A stretch of 64,000 bases of DNA from Herminiimonas sp. (GCA_027310305.1 DAIDBD010000037.1:1-64000); one strand, 5' to 3'; shown: positions 8,084-17,928, counted from the stretch's first letter. Numbers and translations are program-made. The notes: generated from the sequence alone by a model not told the origin.

Positions 8084-8980
8084 TTATGCACGCCGTCCTG
8101 ACACCAGCGCGACGCCGGCGCACGTTACCGCAATCCCCGCGATGCCGAGCCAGCTCGGAACCACATCGAACATCGCCCATTCCAGCAATACCGCGACGAT
8201 CGGCGTCAGGAAAAACAGGCTGGTGACCTTGGTTGCATGGCCGCGCCGCATCAGCGTATGCAACGCATTGACCGCGAGGATCGAGCCGAATATCACCAGG
8301 AACATGACCGCAAAGACCAGCGTTGCGCTCCACCGCACGACGAATCCTTCCACGCGCCATGCCAGCGGCGCCAGCACCAGCAGCGAAACGCCGAATTGAA
8401 TCAGCGCGGAACTGCGCAAGTCCGCCGTCTTGCAGAAAACCCGCTGATACAGCGTGCCTGCGGTGATGGCTGCCAGCGAAATGCCGGCCGCAACCAGGCT
8501 GCCGACCGCCACCGCTTCCACATTGATCTTGTGCCACACCACCAGCACGACGCCGGCCAATCCGAGCGCCACGCCAAGCCACTGCGATAGCCTCAGCCGC
8601 TGCCCCATCAGCCAATGCGCAACCACGGCGGTAAACAGCGGTTGCGTGGCGAGAATCAGCGCCGTGATGCCGGCCGACATGCCGAGATATTGCGTGTAGT
8701 GGCTGCCGCCCAGATTGACCGCATGCATCAGCAAGCCGGCCACGCAGATGTGGAAAAACTCCCGCTTGCCGGCCGGCCATCTCGGCCGCGAGACAATCAC
8801 CCACGGAATCAGGCACAGCACTCCCAGGCCATAGCGCAGAGAAAGAAACGTGAACGGCGCGGCATAGTGCATGCCGGCCTTGCTGGCGAGATAACCGGAG
8901 CCCCATATCAGCACGAAGTACCATGCCAGCAAAGCGTCGAAGCGGTTGTCGGATGACGCGGAAAATGCGGGCAACTTCAA
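8084..8980 (-). CDS. EamA-family (DMT superfamily) transporter, TTG start
   Basis: 298 residues, ten predicted helices in two EamA repeats (LLAWYFVLIWGSGYLASKAG at the start; GSLVAAGISLAAITAGTLYQ in the second half). No in-frame ATG exists between the upstream stop near 9020 and the conserved first helix, so a TTG at 8980 (or 8974) is the likely start. Convergent with, but clearly diverged from, the EamA gene at 7145-8047, so this is not a recent duplication. Substrate unknown. Confidence 0.75.
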   Translation of the reverse strand: MKLPAFSASSDNRFDALLAWYFVLIWGSGYLASKAGMHYAAPFTFLSLRYGLGVLCLIPWVIVSRPRWPAGKREFFHICVAGLLMHAVNLGGSHYTQYLGMSAGITALILATQPLFTAVVAHWLMGQRLRLSQWLGVALGLAGVVLVVWHKINVEAVAVGSLVAAGISLAAITAGTLYQRVFCKTADLRSSALIQFGVSLLVLAPLAWRVEGFVVRWSATLVFAVMFLVIFGSILAVNALHTLMRRGHATKVTSLFFLTPIVAVLLEWAMFDVVPSWLGIAGIAVTCAGVALVSGRRA

Positions 8981-9024
8981 GAATGGCTTTCGTGATGTGC
9001 GGTGCGGCTTTGGCTTTGGCTATA

Positions 9025-9447
9025 TCAATCCTGGGGCAACAACTGCGGATTCCATACGATCTCCCACAGATGGTTATCAGGATCTTGGAAATAGCCGGCG
9101 TACCCGCCCCAAAAAGTTTCCTGGGCCGGCTTTACGATAACCGCACCAGCATTCTTTGCCTGCTCCATCACCGCATCGACTTCCGTCTTCGATAAGACGT
9201 TATGTCCGAGTGTGAACTCGGTAGGGCTTGGGCTGCTTAGCGGAATACCTGAATCGCGGGAAAGGCTCTTGCGAGGCCAAATTGCCAGTTTCAATTCTGC
9301 CTGCAAATCAAAGAAGGCAACTGCCCCATGCTCGAACTCTTTGCCAAAAATACCTTCAGTCGCCAGGCCGAGACCGTCGCGGTAGAACCGAAGCGATCGC
9401 TCCAAGTCGTCAACACCGATTGTAATGACAGTAATTCGTGGTTTCAT
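9025..9447 (-). CDS. VOC-family (glyoxalase/dioxygenase-fold) protein
   Basis: 140 residues with a strong ribosome site (AAAGGAGAG). It shows the paired beta-alpha-beta-beta-beta pattern of the vicinal oxygen chelate fold: ITVITIGVDDLERSLRFYRD at the start and a closing YFQDPDNHLWEIVWNP, where the final Glu is the usual metal ligand. Such proteins are often lyases, dioxygenases or antibiotic-binding proteins; nothing here picks one. It ends 44 bases from the start of the EamA gene on the same strand and may be co-transcribed upstream of it. Confidence 0.75.
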   Translation of the reverse strand: MKPRITVITIGVDDLERSLRFYRDGLGLATEGIFGKEFEHGAVAFFDLQAELKLAIWPRKSLSRDSGIPLSSPSPTEFTLGHNVLSKTEVDAVMEQAKNAGAVIVKPAQETFWGGYAGYFQDPDNHLWEIVWNPQLLPQD

Positions 9448-9628
9448 GAAATCTCTCCTTTGAGGCCAGGTTGCACAGACCCTTGCTGCGGGGTTGTCTT
9501 AAAGAGTTGCATAAACTACGGCGCCAAATAAAAACGAAAACCGTCAGGCAGTGCATATCCCCGATTGCAGCAAACGCAACACTGCCAAAACCATGGAATC
9601 AATCGAGCGCTGCGGCGAAAAAATTTTA

Positions 9629-11668
9629 TCAAATATCCACCGGGTCCACTTCCAGCGACCACCGCGCACGCGTCTTGATTTCCCGTAGCGCACCCATCCA
9701 GACTTTCAGAAACGCCTGCAATGCCGGCCGTGATGCGCATTCAACCAGCAGTTGCGCGCGATCGACGTTGGCGACGCGGGTCATCGTCATCGGGATCGGA
9801 TCGTTGATCGTGATGCCCGGGTGCTCGACGCATGCGGATGCCTGCTGCAAAAAGTCGAGCGCGATCGGCAGCTCGCGCGCTTCGGCGCGCAGCAGCGCCT
9901 GGTAAATAAACGGCGGCAGGCCGGCTTGCGCGCGCTCTTCCAGCAGCGCGGTCGCAAAGCGGTCGTAATCGTGCGCGATCACCGCGCCGTATAATGGATG
10001 TTGCGGGTAGCGGGTCTGGATCAGCACTTCGCTGGCGCTGCCGCCTTCCTTTTGCGCGGCGCGGCCGGCGCGGCCGGACACTTGCATCAGTTGCGCGAAC
10101 AGCCGTTCGCTGGCGCGATAGTCGTGCGAAAACAGCGCGGTGTCGGGGTTCAATATACCGACCAGCGTCAGGTTCTTGAAGTCATGCCCCTTGGCGACCA
10201 TCTGTGTGCCGATCAGGATATCGACGTCGCCGCGATGCACGCTGTCGAACGCGGCTTGCGCGCTGCCCTTGCGGCGGGTCGAGTCGGCGTCTATGCGCAG
10301 GATGCGCGCCTGCGGAAACACGCGCTGCAGGTTTTCCTCGATGCGCTGCGTGCCGCGTCCGAGCGGTTGCAGATCGACGTTGCCACAGGTCGGGCACGAT
10401 TTCGGAATGCGCAGCTCCAGGCTGCAATGGTGGCAGCGCAGCCGGTTTTCCGGCTTGTGCAGCACCATGAACGCGGTGCAGCGCGTGCAGTTGCTGACCC
10501 AGCCGCAGGCGTCGCAATTGATCACCGGCGCATAACCGCGACGATTCAGAAACAGCAGCGATTGTTCGCCATTTTCAAGCCGCCGTTTCAGCGCCGCGAT
10601 CAGGGTCGACGTGATGCCTTCGGCCGGCTTGTCGCGCTCCATGTCGATCAAGCGCACCGCCGGCAGTACGGCATCCTTGATCGCGCGCTCGCGCAATTCG
10701 AGCTTGCGATAGCGGCCCGATTGCGCGTGATGCCAGGTTTCCAGCGACGGCGTGGCCGAACCGAGCACGATCGGGATCGCAAGCTGCCGCGCGCGCCAGA
10801 CGGCCAGATCGCGCGCCGAGTAGCGCAAGCCTTCCTGCTGCTTGTACGACGGATCGTGCTCTTCGTCGATGATGATCAGTTTCAGGTGTGGCAGCGATGC
10901 CAGGATCGCCAGCCGGGTGCCGAGCACGATGCGCGCCTGGCCCAGATGCGCGGCCAGCCAGTGCGCCATGCGTTCGCCTTCGGCCAGGCCGCTGTGCAGC
11001 GTCGCCACCGTCACGCCGGGAAAGCGGGCGCGTACATTGTTTTCCAGTTGCGGCGTCAGATTGATTTCCGGTACCAGGATCAGGATTTGCGCCGGATTCC
11101 GCGTGTGCGCTGTATGCGCCAGAATCCGGACCGCGGCTTGCAGATACACCTCGGTCTTGCCGCTGCCGGTCACGCCATACAGCAGCGTCGGCGCAAACCC
11201 TTCGGCGGCGGCGATTGCATCGGCCGCCTGCTGCTGTTCGGCATTGAGAACCGGCATGTCGGCCGGCGTTGCGTCGTGCGTGGATTCCTCTTTCGCGAGT
11301 TTTTTCAGCGCGCGGTCGAGCGATAGCGGTTTCAATGCGCGCAGATTTTTGGGCAGGCCCGGAATCGCGACTTCGCCCAACGGACGCTGATAATAATCGG
11401 CGGCAAAACGGCATAGCGCCAGCCACGCGGCCGACAACGGCGCGAGCTGCGTGCGCACCGCCAGCACGTCCTTGAGCTTGTCTTGCGGCAGGTCGCTGTG
11501 TTCGCCGATGGCGGCAATCACGCCAACCACTTCGCGCCGCCCGAACGGCACCGCCGCCAGATGGCCTGCTTGCGGCACCGGCGATAAATCTGCATCGCCG
11601 CTCCACCGGTAATCGAAGGCGAAGTCAAGGGGGGTGTCGAGTGCGATTTTGAGGATGCGTTGTTCCAC
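9629..11668 (-). CDS. priA: primosomal protein N' (replication restart helicase PriA)
   Basis: 679 residues, slightly shorter than E. coli PriA but complete. Order: N-terminal 3'-DNA-end-binding domain (about 1-110), helicase core with Walker A GVTGSGKT (165-172) and DEAH-type IDEEH (257-261), and a zinc-binding insertion with paired cysteines (CDAC, CTRC, CHHC, CPTC at about 390-435). The motor then continues with GTQMVAKGHDF and SGRAGRA. PriA reloads the replisome at collapsed forks. Its 5' end faces the AT-rich DnaA-box block that separates it from hemE, an adjacency usual in Burkholderiales. Confidence 0.96.
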   Translation of the reverse strand: MEQRILKIALDTPLDFAFDYRWSGDADLSPVPQAGHLAAVPFGRREVVGVIAAIGEHSDLPQDKLKDVLAVRTQLAPLSAAWLALCRFAADYYQRPLGEVAIPGLPKNLRALKPLSLDRALKKLAKEESTHDATPADMPVLNAEQQQAADAIAAAEGFAPTLLYGVTGSGKTEVYLQAAVRILAHTAHTRNPAQILILVPEINLTPQLENNVRARFPGVTVATLHSGLAEGERMAHWLAAHLGQARIVLGTRLAILASLPHLKLIIIDEEHDPSYKQQEGLRYSARDLAVWRARQLAIPIVLGSATPSLETWHHAQSGRYRKLELRERAIKDAVLPAVRLIDMERDKPAEGITSTLIAALKRRLENGEQSLLFLNRRGYAPVINCDACGWVSNCTRCTAFMVLHKPENRLRCHHCSLELRIPKSCPTCGNVDLQPLGRGTQRIEENLQRVFPQARILRIDADSTRRKGSAQAAFDSVHRGDVDILIGTQMVAKGHDFKNLTLVGILNPDTALFSHDYRASERLFAQLMQVSGRAGRAAQKEGGSASEVLIQTRYPQHPLYGAVIAHDYDRFATALLEERAQAGLPPFIYQALLRAEARELPIALDFLQQASACVEHPGITINDPIPMTMTRVANVDRAQLLVECASRPALQAFLKVWMGALREIKTRARWSLEVDPVDI

Positions 11669-11728
11669 GTACTTAATGTAAATCCTGAAGAAGTGAGCTA
11701 ACTACCCGATTCTTAAGCGCTTTTTAAG

Positions 11729-11763
11729 CTATCCACAAAGACTGTGGATAACTTTGTGGATAA
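11729..11763. promoter_or_regulatory. DnaA-box cluster, module 1
   Basis: Two perfect boxes (TGTGGATAA, the complement of TTATCCACA) at 11743-11751 and 11755-11763, 12 bases apart in the same orientation, with an opposed 8/9 match CTATCCACA at 11729-11737. Matches are read directly; DnaA binding is inferred. Confidence 0.7.
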
Positions 11764-12197
11764 GCATCCCTTGACACCCGGAAACGCTAGATTTTATGCG
11801 GCTTTCAACAAATTGCCCAAAAGGAAAGCAGAAAATAATACCTTTAAAATCAATACCTTATAAAAGATAAGAATCCGTCGCAAATAAATAAAGTTAAATA
11901 ATGTTATTGCTTTGCACAATTTTTCTTTTTGTGAATAACTAGACTGATTGAACGTTAATAAATTCGGATTGAGATTGCATTTTGCGGCTTTGTCAAATCT
12001 TTTATGCCATTCGGCGTTATATAAATAACATCTTGTTTCCGCGACAGTGAATCACATGGAAAAAAACTCAATATGCTGCTACCTATAAATTAGTTGCCTA
12101 AAAGATTGAAAATATGGTTTTCAATACTTCATGTGAAACATGAGATAGTTTGCTAACTTAAGGTTTCTTAAGTACTTTTTCGTACTATTCACATGGC

Positions 12198-12218
12198 TGT
12201 GGATAACTTTGTGGATAA
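12198..12218. promoter_or_regulatory. DnaA-box cluster, module 2
   Basis: Two perfect TGTGGATAA boxes at 12198-12206 and 12210-12218, with the same 12-base spacing and the same flanking bases as module 1, 455 bases away. The opposed upstream box of module 1 is here decayed to CTATTCACA. Confidence 0.7.
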
Positions 12219-12549
12219 GAACATGGAAACGTTTGCATGCGTTATATTTTATCTATGCCCAAGCTAAATATTCACTTAATCAGAAAATATAAAATCCTTG
12301 AAAATCAATTACTTATAAAAATATTTAAGGCAAAAATCAATTGTTATCAATAAATTCGAATGCGATAAAATCGCCAATAAATTTTGTGAATAAGTTACCC
12401 GGATTCACTCTGGAGCAGCCGGTTTTTTCACAGTTTCATATAAGCAATCATGAATAAAGCTGCGCTTCGGCAAGCCTTTTCGTTCGGCAACGCCCGTGGC
12501 ATCTGACGCACGCACTCAAGCCGCTTTGTTTATCAGGCGGAAAACACAT

Positions 12550-13644
12550 TCATGCACGCATGCGGCAGCTGATATTGTGCACCGCATCAACCATCACGGA
12601 CACTGCTTCAGGCGGCGTGAACTGCGAAATTCCATGGCCGAGGTTGAATACATGGCCGGCACCCGCTTGCGGCGCGCCGAACGATTCCAGCACCTTGCCG
12701 ACTTCGACACGGATCTGATCGGGATCGGCAAACAGCACCACCGGATCGAGATTGCCTTGCAGCGCCACCCTGTCGCCGACGCGGGCGCGGGCATCGGCGA
12801 GATTGACGGTCCAGTCCAGCCCGACCGCATCGGCGCCGATGCCGGCGATCTGCTCCAGCCAGAGGCCGCCGCCTTTGGTAAAGACGATGCTGGGGACGCG
12901 CATGCCATCCTTGTCGCGCTTCAGCTGGCGCACCACGTCGCGCATGGGTTCGAGCGAAAACTGCTGATACGCGCCATCGGCCAGCGCGCCGCCCCAGGTA
13001 TCGAAAATCATGACCGCCTGCGCGCCGGCATCGATTTGCGCATTCAGGTACGCGGCGACGGCGGCGGCATTGGTTTGCAGAATGTGGCGCATCAGGTCGG
13101 GGCGGTTGTACAGCATGGTTTTCACCGTGCGGAAATCGTCGGAGCCGCCGCCTTCGACCATGTAGCAAGCCAGCGTCCACGGGCTGCCGGAAAAACCGAT
13201 CAGCGGTACCCGGCCGTTCAATTCAGTGCGGATTTGCGTGACGGCATCGAACACATACTGCAACGAACCGGGATCCGGCGCCTGCAATGCCATCACCGCT
13301 TTTTCATCGCGCAGCGGGCGCTCGAACTTCGGCCCCTCGCCATCGGCGAAATACAAACCCAGCCCCATCGCGTCGGGCACGGTCAGGATATCGGAGAACA
13401 GGATCGCCGCGTCGAGCGGATAGCGGTCGAGCGGCTGCAAGGTGACTTCGGTCGCGTAATCCGGGTTCTTGGCCAATCCGAGAAACGAGCCGGCGCGGGC
13501 GCGGGTGGCGCGGTATTCCGGCAGATAGCGGCCGGCCTGGCGCATCAGCCACAGCGGCGTGTAATCGGTCGGCTGGCGCAGCAGCGCGCGCAGGAAGGTG
13601 TCGTTTTTGAGGGGCGCGAAAGAAGTGGACATCGGGATCGTCAT
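12550..13644 (-). CDS. hemE: uroporphyrinogen decarboxylase
   Basis: 364 residues, full length. The N-terminal signature [20 protein letters not shown] carries the conserved arginines that bind substrate carboxylates, and [15 protein letters not shown] supplies the catalytic Asp. The enzyme converts uroporphyrinogen III to coproporphyrinogen III in cytoplasmic heme synthesis. The ATG at 13644 or the in-frame ATG at 13632 could be the start; neither has a strong ribosome site. Its 3' end borders the DnaA-box block. Confidence 0.96.
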   Translation of the reverse strand: MTIPMSTSFAPLKNDTFLRALLRQPTDYTPLWLMRQAGRYLPEYRATRARAGSFLGLAKNPDYATEVTLQPLDRYPLDAAILFSDILTVPDAMGLGLYFADGEGPKFERPLRDEKAVMALQAPDPGSLQYVFDAVTQIRTELNGRVPLIGFSGSPWTLACYMVEGGGSDDFRTVKTMLYNRPDLMRHILQTNAAAVAAYLNAQIDAGAQAVMIFDTWGGALADGAYQQFSLEPMRDVVRQLKRDKDGMRVPSIVFTKGGGLWLEQIAGIGADAVGLDWTVNLADARARVGDRVALQGNLDPVVLFADPDQIRVEVGKVLESFGAPQAGAGHVFNLGHGISQFTPPEAVSVMVDAVHNISCRMRA

Positions 13645-13724
13645 GGCAGGCTGGGGAAGCCGGTATTATCCCCTAAAGCGCGCGTTGCCGGACCCGGGTT
13701 TTTGGTAGGTCGGAGAAGTATCGG

Positions 13725-14225
13725 TCAATAAATCTGCGTCAGCTTGCCCGGATGCTCTTCGTCGGCCACCGCGCGGATATAAGCGGCGAAATCCGGATCT
13801 TCGCCGCGCAGCAGTTGCGGCAGCAGATGATAGAAATCTTCGCGGCGGCACCATTCGCGCATGTAATCGTCCCACGAGTTCCAGCGCCGCAATGCCACGC
13901 CGCTCAGGTCGGGCTCGTACGAGACGATGTAGGCGCGTTCGAACAACGCGGTCAGCATCTCGAAGATGATCAGCGCGCGTTCGCGCTGTTCTTCATTCAG
14001 GTCCACGCGGGTGGTTGCGCTGCGCAGTTGCAAATCCGGATTGTCGAGCACGATCTTGAGAAAGTCGTTGTACGCGTTTTGCAGCAATTGATACGCTTCC
14101 TCGTCTTCGGCGTCGCGCTCCTTGCGCTGCTCGAACAGGAACAGAAAAATCGCGAACGGCAGCGCGAACACGGTCACGACGAAACTGGCGACTTCCCAGA
14201 AGCCCGGGTTGGCGATGAAATTCAT
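13725..14225 (-). CDS. small single-span membrane protein, unknown function
   Basis: 166 residues from the ATG at 14225 (GAGGAAAA just upstream). One N-terminal membrane helix (FWEVASFVVTVFALPFAIFL) is followed by a charged, helical cytoplasmic domain (FEQRKERDAEDEEAYQLLQ and on) with several Trp/Tyr near the end (RRWNSWDDYMREW). It starts 10 bases after the stop of the glpR-type gene, so it is probably co-transcribed with it. I do not recognise a named family; a role in glycerol metabolism is not supported by the sequence itself. Confidence 0.65.
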   Translation of the reverse strand: MNFIANPGFWEVASFVVTVFALPFAIFLFLFEQRKERDAEDEEAYQLLQNAYNDFLKIVLDNPDLQLRSATTRVDLNEEQRERALIIFEMLTALFERAYIVSYEPDLSGVALRRWNSWDDYMREWCRREDFYHLLPQLLRGEDPDFAAYIRAVADEEHPGKLTQIY

Positions 14226-14235
14226 GGCATTTTCC

Positions 14236-14997
14236 TCAAGACGCAACCACCACTTTTACCTGCGCCTCTTTCAATATCTTCGCCATCGCCTCGGGCGGCC
14301 GCGCATCGGTAAACAACATGTCGATTTGCGACAGGTGCGCCATGCGCACCAGCGCCTGCCGGCCGAATTTATCGCGGTCGGCCACTAGCCATACTTCGCG
14401 CGATTGCTCAATGATCGCTTGCGCCACCTTGACTTCGCGCGAATCGAAATCGCGCAGCGAGCCATCGGGCTCGATGCTGGAAATGCCGATGATGCCGATG
14501 TCGACCTTGAACTGCCGGATGAAATCGATGGTCGCTTCGCCGACGATGCCGCGATCGCGTCCGCGCACCACGCCGCCGGCCAAGATGACTTCGCAGCTCG
14601 GATGGTCCGACAGAATCGATGCGACATTCAGATTGTTGGTCACCACATGCAGTCCTTCGTGATGCAGCAGCGCACGCGCGACTTCTTCGGTGGTGGTGCC
14701 GATGTTGATCATCAGCGAACAGCCGGGCGGCACCTGCCGCGCCACCGCCACGGCGATGCGGCGCTTGGCATCGATGTTCAATATCTGGCGCTGGCTGTAA
14801 TCGATATTTTCAACCGACGACGGCAAGCCGACCCCGCCGTGATAACGCGCCAGCAGCTTGGCTTCTTCCATCAGCTTGACGTCGCGCCGCACGGTTTGCG
14901 GCGTGACATCGAGCTGCTGCGCCAGATCTTCCACTGAAACGGTCAAGTGGTGGCGCACTGCGTCGAGCAAGCGCCGCTGCCGGGGATTGAGCGTCAT
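14236..14997 (-). CDS. glpR: DeoR-family repressor, GlpR type
   Basis: 253 residues with GGAGA before the ATG. The N terminus is a DeoR winged helix (RQRRLLDAVRHHLTVSVEDL, then VTPQTVRRDVKLMEE as recognition helix). The sugar-phosphate-binding C-terminal domain shows INIGTTTEEVARAL and the late WLVADRDKFGR. Divergence from glpD and its transporter genes points to the glycerol-3-phosphate-responsive repressor GlpR. It likely represses the operon on its right and perhaps itself through the intergenic region at 14998-15237. Confidence 0.88.
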   Translation of the reverse strand: MTLNPRQRRLLDAVRHHLTVSVEDLAQQLDVTPQTVRRDVKLMEEAKLLARYHGGVGLPSSVENIDYSQRQILNIDAKRRIAVAVARQVPPGCSLMINIGTTTEEVARALLHHEGLHVVTNNLNVASILSDHPSCEVILAGGVVRGRDRGIVGEATIDFIRQFKVDIGIIGISSIEPDGSLRDFDSREVKVAQAIIEQSREVWLVADRDKFGRQALVRMAHLSQIDMLFTDARPPEAMAKILKEAQVKVVVAS

Positions 14998-15048
14998 TGC
15001 GCATCTCCATCATTGATATAAACCGCTAAAAAGTTTCTTAAAGAAAAT

Positions 15049-15092
15049 AAACGAACAAATATATTCAGATTTATGTTGATTTGAGTTCGTTT
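15049..15092. promoter_or_regulatory. candidate GlpR operator pair
   Basis: AAACGAAC at 15049-15056 and GTTCGTTT at 15085-15092 are perfect inverted half sites resembling the TTCG/CGAA core of E. coli GlpR operators. They lie in a very AT-rich stretch of the divergent glpR-glpD control region. Binding is inferred. Confidence 0.45.
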
Positions 15093-15237
15093 TTTATCGT
15101 ATCTTTCATATTTATATATTACCAAGGCGCAGGACAGTTTAGGAACACGATGCAAAAAAAGCGCTGACAAAGCCGCTTTTTGCACTGTTTCTCCTCGACT
15201 GACCGGCGCTGAATCCACTTTTCGGTGCGGGATAAAA

Positions 15238-16803
15238 ATGGCGCAGGCGCAGCAGGCAATCGATTGCGATGTACTGGTGGCAGGCGGCGGCATCAATGGC
15301 GCGGGCATTGCGCGCGATGCGGCCGGGCGCGGATTGTCGGTGGTCCTGTGCGACAAGGACGATCTGGCGTCGCATACGTCGTCCGCTTCCACCAAGCTGA
15401 TTCACGGCGGGCTGCGCTATCTCGAAAATTACGAATTCGGCCTGGTGCGCAAGGCATTGATCGAACGCGAAGTCTTGCTGCGCGCCGCGCCGCACATCAT
15501 GTGGCCGATGCGCTTCGTGCTGCCGCACGACAAGGGCCAGCGTCCGCGCTGGATGCTGCGCGCCGGCCTTTTTTTATACGACCACCTGGCGCGGCGCAAG
15601 TTGCTGCCCGGTTCGTGCGGCGTCGATCTGCGCCGCCATGCGGCCGGCAAGCCGTTGAAAACAAATTTCACGCACGGCTTCATCTATTCGGATGGCTGGG
15701 TCGACGATGCGCGGCTGGTGGTGCTGAACGCGATGGATGCCGCCGAAAAAGGCGCGACCGTACTGACCCATACCGCGTGCGAATCGGCAACGCGGCAAGG
15801 CGATCGCTGGGCCGCCACATTGCGCACCTCGGCCGGCCAGGCAATCGACGTGAATGCACGCTGCCTGATCAATGCGACCGGCGCCTGGGCCGCGCATTTT
15901 CTGGATGCCGCAGCCCATCGACCCAGCGGCAAGGCGCTGCGGCTGGTCAAGGGCAGCCATATCGTGGTCAACAAGCTGTTCGATCATCCGTATGCGTATT
16001 TCTTTCAGCATCCGGACGGCCGCCTCGTGTTCGTGATCCCCTACCAGCATGATTTCACGTTGATCGGCACCACCGAATACGACTACCAGGGCGATACCGA
16101 CCGCGTCACCATCGAGCCCGATGAAACCGCTTATCTGTGCGCGCTGGTGAACCGCTATTTCCAGAAGCCGATCACGCCGGCCGACGTGGTCTGGTCGTAT
16201 TCGGGCGTGCGCCCGCTGGTGGAAGACGAGGCGGCGAACGCCTCCAAGGTCACGCGCGATTACCGCCTCGAACTCGATGGCGACGGCGCGCCGCTGCTGT
16301 CGATTTTCGGCGGCAAGATCACCACCTTTCGCAAGCTGGCCGAAGAAGCGGTTGATCTGGTTGCGCCGGCATTATCGAACCGCAAGCCGGGCTGGACCGC
16401 CGATGCCTGCCTGCCGGGCGGCGACTTGTTCGGTGCGCGGCAGGCAAACAAATCGGTGCTCCGGTTCGACGACTATGTGCACGGCTTGCAGCAGCAATAT
16501 CACTGGCTGGCGCCGCAACTGGTGGCGCGCTACGCACGCGCGTACGGCACAAGAACGGATTCATTGTTGACCAATCGCAAGAGCATTGCGGAAATGGGCG
16601 ACGAGATTGCGCCGGGTCTGTACGCCGCCGAAGTAGACTATTTGATGCGGCACGAATGGGCGACTTGCGCAAACGACATCCTGTGGCGGCGTTCGAAAAT
16701 GGGACTGCATCTGCCGCAAGACGCCGGGCAAAAGCTCGATGCGTGGATTGCGGCCCGATCGGCCATCGCCGGCGAACAGAATGCGCAAGTCCGCACACAA
16801 TAA
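15238..16803 (+). CDS. glpD: aerobic glycerol-3-phosphate dehydrogenase
   Basis: 521 residues, full family length. Rossmann FAD motif VLVAGGGINGAGIARDA at residues 13-29, then STKLIHGGLRYLE, both typical of GlpD, and a C-terminal GlpD extension. It oxidises sn-glycerol-3-phosphate to dihydroxyacetone phosphate at the inner face of the membrane, passing electrons to quinone. First gene of the operon with the glp ABC transporter, 24 bases before glpS. No glycerol kinase gene is in the window, so G3P must come from a kinase elsewhere or directly from uptake. Confidence 0.95.
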   Translation: MAQAQQAIDCDVLVAGGGINGAGIARDAAGRGLSVVLCDKDDLASHTSSASTKLIHGGLRYLENYEFGLVRKALIEREVLLRAAPHIMWPMRFVLPHDKGQRPRWMLRAGLFLYDHLARRKLLPGSCGVDLRRHAAGKPLKTNFTHGFIYSDGWVDDARLVVLNAMDAAEKGATVLTHTACESATRQGDRWAATLRTSAGQAIDVNARCLINATGAWAAHFLDAAAHRPSGKALRLVKGSHIVVNKLFDHPYAYFFQHPDGRLVFVIPYQHDFTLIGTTEYDYQGDTDRVTIEPDETAYLCALVNRYFQKPITPADVVWSYSGVRPLVEDEAANASKVTRDYRLELDGDGAPLLSIFGGKITTFRKLAEEAVDLVAPALSNRKPGWTADACLPGGDLFGARQANKSVLRFDDYVHGLQQQYHWLAPQLVARYARAYGTRTDSLLTNRKSIAEMGDEIAPGLYAAEVDYLMRHEWATCANDILWRRSKMGLHLPQDAGQKLDAWIAARSAIAGEQNAQVRTQ

Positions 16804-16827
16804 AAATATTATCAGGAGGAGCACGCA

Positions 16828-17928
16828 GTGCATCTAGCATTAGAAAACGTCAGCAAGAAGGCCGGTGCTGAAGACCATCTTTACCCGCTGTCGCTGACGC
16901 TGGTGCCGGGCACCATCAATGTCTTGCTCGGCACCACGCAGGCCGGCAAGACCACATTGATGCGGCTGATGGCCGGCCTCGACAAGCCGAGCCACGGACG
17001 CGTGCTGGTCGACAATCAAGACGTCACCGGCGTGTCGGTGCGCCACCGCAATCTGGCGATGGTGTATCAGCAGTTCATCAATTATCCGTCGCTGACCGTG
17101 TTCGACAATATCGCCTCGCCGCTGCGCATTGCGCGCGTGCCGGAAGCGCAGATCCGCAGCCGCGTGGCGGGCATGGCGGAACGGCTGCATATCACGCCGT
17201 ATCTGCAGCGTTCGCCGGTGGAATTGTCCGGCGGCCAACAGCAGCGCACTGCGCTGGCGCGCGCTCTGATCAAGGGAGCGGAGCTGCTATTGCTGGATGA
17301 ACCGCTGGTCAATCTCGATTACAAGCTGCGCGAAGAATTGCGCAGGGAATTGGCCGAGCTTTTCTCGGACGGCAAAACCACCGTCGTGTACGCCACCACC
17401 GAACCGCTGGAAGCCTTGCAACTGGGCGGCAATACCGTGGTGCTGCATGAAGGTCGCCTGCTGCAGCATGGCACAACGCTCGATGTCTTCAATGCACCCA
17501 ATTCAATCCGGACCGCCCGCACCTTCAGCGATCCGCCGATCAATCTGATGCCGGCCACGATCGACGCCGACGGCGTCGCGCAACTCGGCGCCGGCTTGGC
17601 CATTCCGCTGAATCCTGCGCAACGGCGGCAGGCGACGCAACACCAGGAAATCATTCTCGGCCTGCGCGCGCACAGCCTGCGCCTTGCGCCGCTGTACGCC
17701 GACGACTTCGCGGTGAGCGCGGAAGTCGATCTGGCCGAAATCAGCGGCTCGGAAACCTATGTGCACCTGCATCGCGAACGCATTGCGCTGGTGGCGCAAT
17801 TGCCGGGCGTGCACAACCTCGAATTGAGCCAGCACTGCAACGTCTATTGCCGGCCCGACGACCTGTTCGTGTTCGGTGTCGACGGCGCCTTGCTGTTTGC
17901 ACCGAATCAGTCTGAAGCGGGAGCTTAA
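16828..17928 (+). CDS. glpS: glycerol ABC transporter, ATP-binding subunit 1 (GlpS type)
   Basis: 366 residues, GTG start with a strong AGGAGGAG site. ABC ATPase with a MalK-like C-terminal regulatory (TOBE) region. Walker A is unusual but has its lysine (GTTQAGKTT, 35-43); Q-loop YQQF; signature LSGGQ (133-137); Walker B LLLLDEP. The switch histidine of the H-loop is replaced: the expected THD reads T190-T191-E192. The paired subunit GlpT has the opposite defects. Part of the glpSTPQ(U)V transporter known from rhizobia for glycerol uptake. Confidence 0.88.
   Translation: MHLALENVSKKAGAEDHLYPLSLTLVPGTINVLLGTTQAGKTTLMRLMAGLDKPSHGRVLVDNQDVTGVSVRHRNLAMVYQQFINYPSLTVFDNIASPLRIARVPEAQIRSRVAGMAERLHITPYLQRSPVELSGGQQQRTALARALIKGAELLLLDEPLVNLDYKLREELRRELAELFSDGKTTVVYATTEPLEALQLGGNTVVLHEGRLLQHGTTLDVFNAPNSIRTARTFSDPPINLMPATIDADGVAQLGAGLAIPLNPAQRRQATQHQEIILGLRAHSLRLAPLYADDFAVSAEVDLAEISGSETYVHLHRERIALVAQLPGVHNLELSQHCNVYCRPDDLFVFGVDGALLFAPNQSEAGA

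Larger units (their letters stand above)
11669..12549. other. 880-base AT-rich non-coding block between hemE and priA
   Basis: No convincing gene on either strand. The base composition is sharply AT-rich against GC-rich neighbours. It is built from two diverged tandem modules (about 11713-12165 and 12168-12420) that share, in the same order, a TTAAG-x-CTTTTT start, two perfect DnaA boxes 12 bases apart, a GGAAACG block, a CAGAAAATA...AAAATCAAT...ATAAAA stretch, an AATAAATTCG stretch and a TTTGTGAATAA motif. It must also hold the priA promoter. It resembles a replication origin or DnaA-titration locus in architecture. Confidence 0.7.

Noticed and set aside
9998-11326. Plus-strand open frame of 442 codons
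   Set aside because: Lies wholly antisense inside priA; composition is that of a shadow frame.
11669-12549. Calling this block the chromosomal origin oriC
   Set aside because: dnaA, dnaN and rpmH are not adjacent, and hemE, atp and par genes to the right would all run against replication; kept only as a DnaA-box locus.
12496-13731. Plus-strand open frame of 411 codons
   Set aside because: Antisense to hemE, which is certain.
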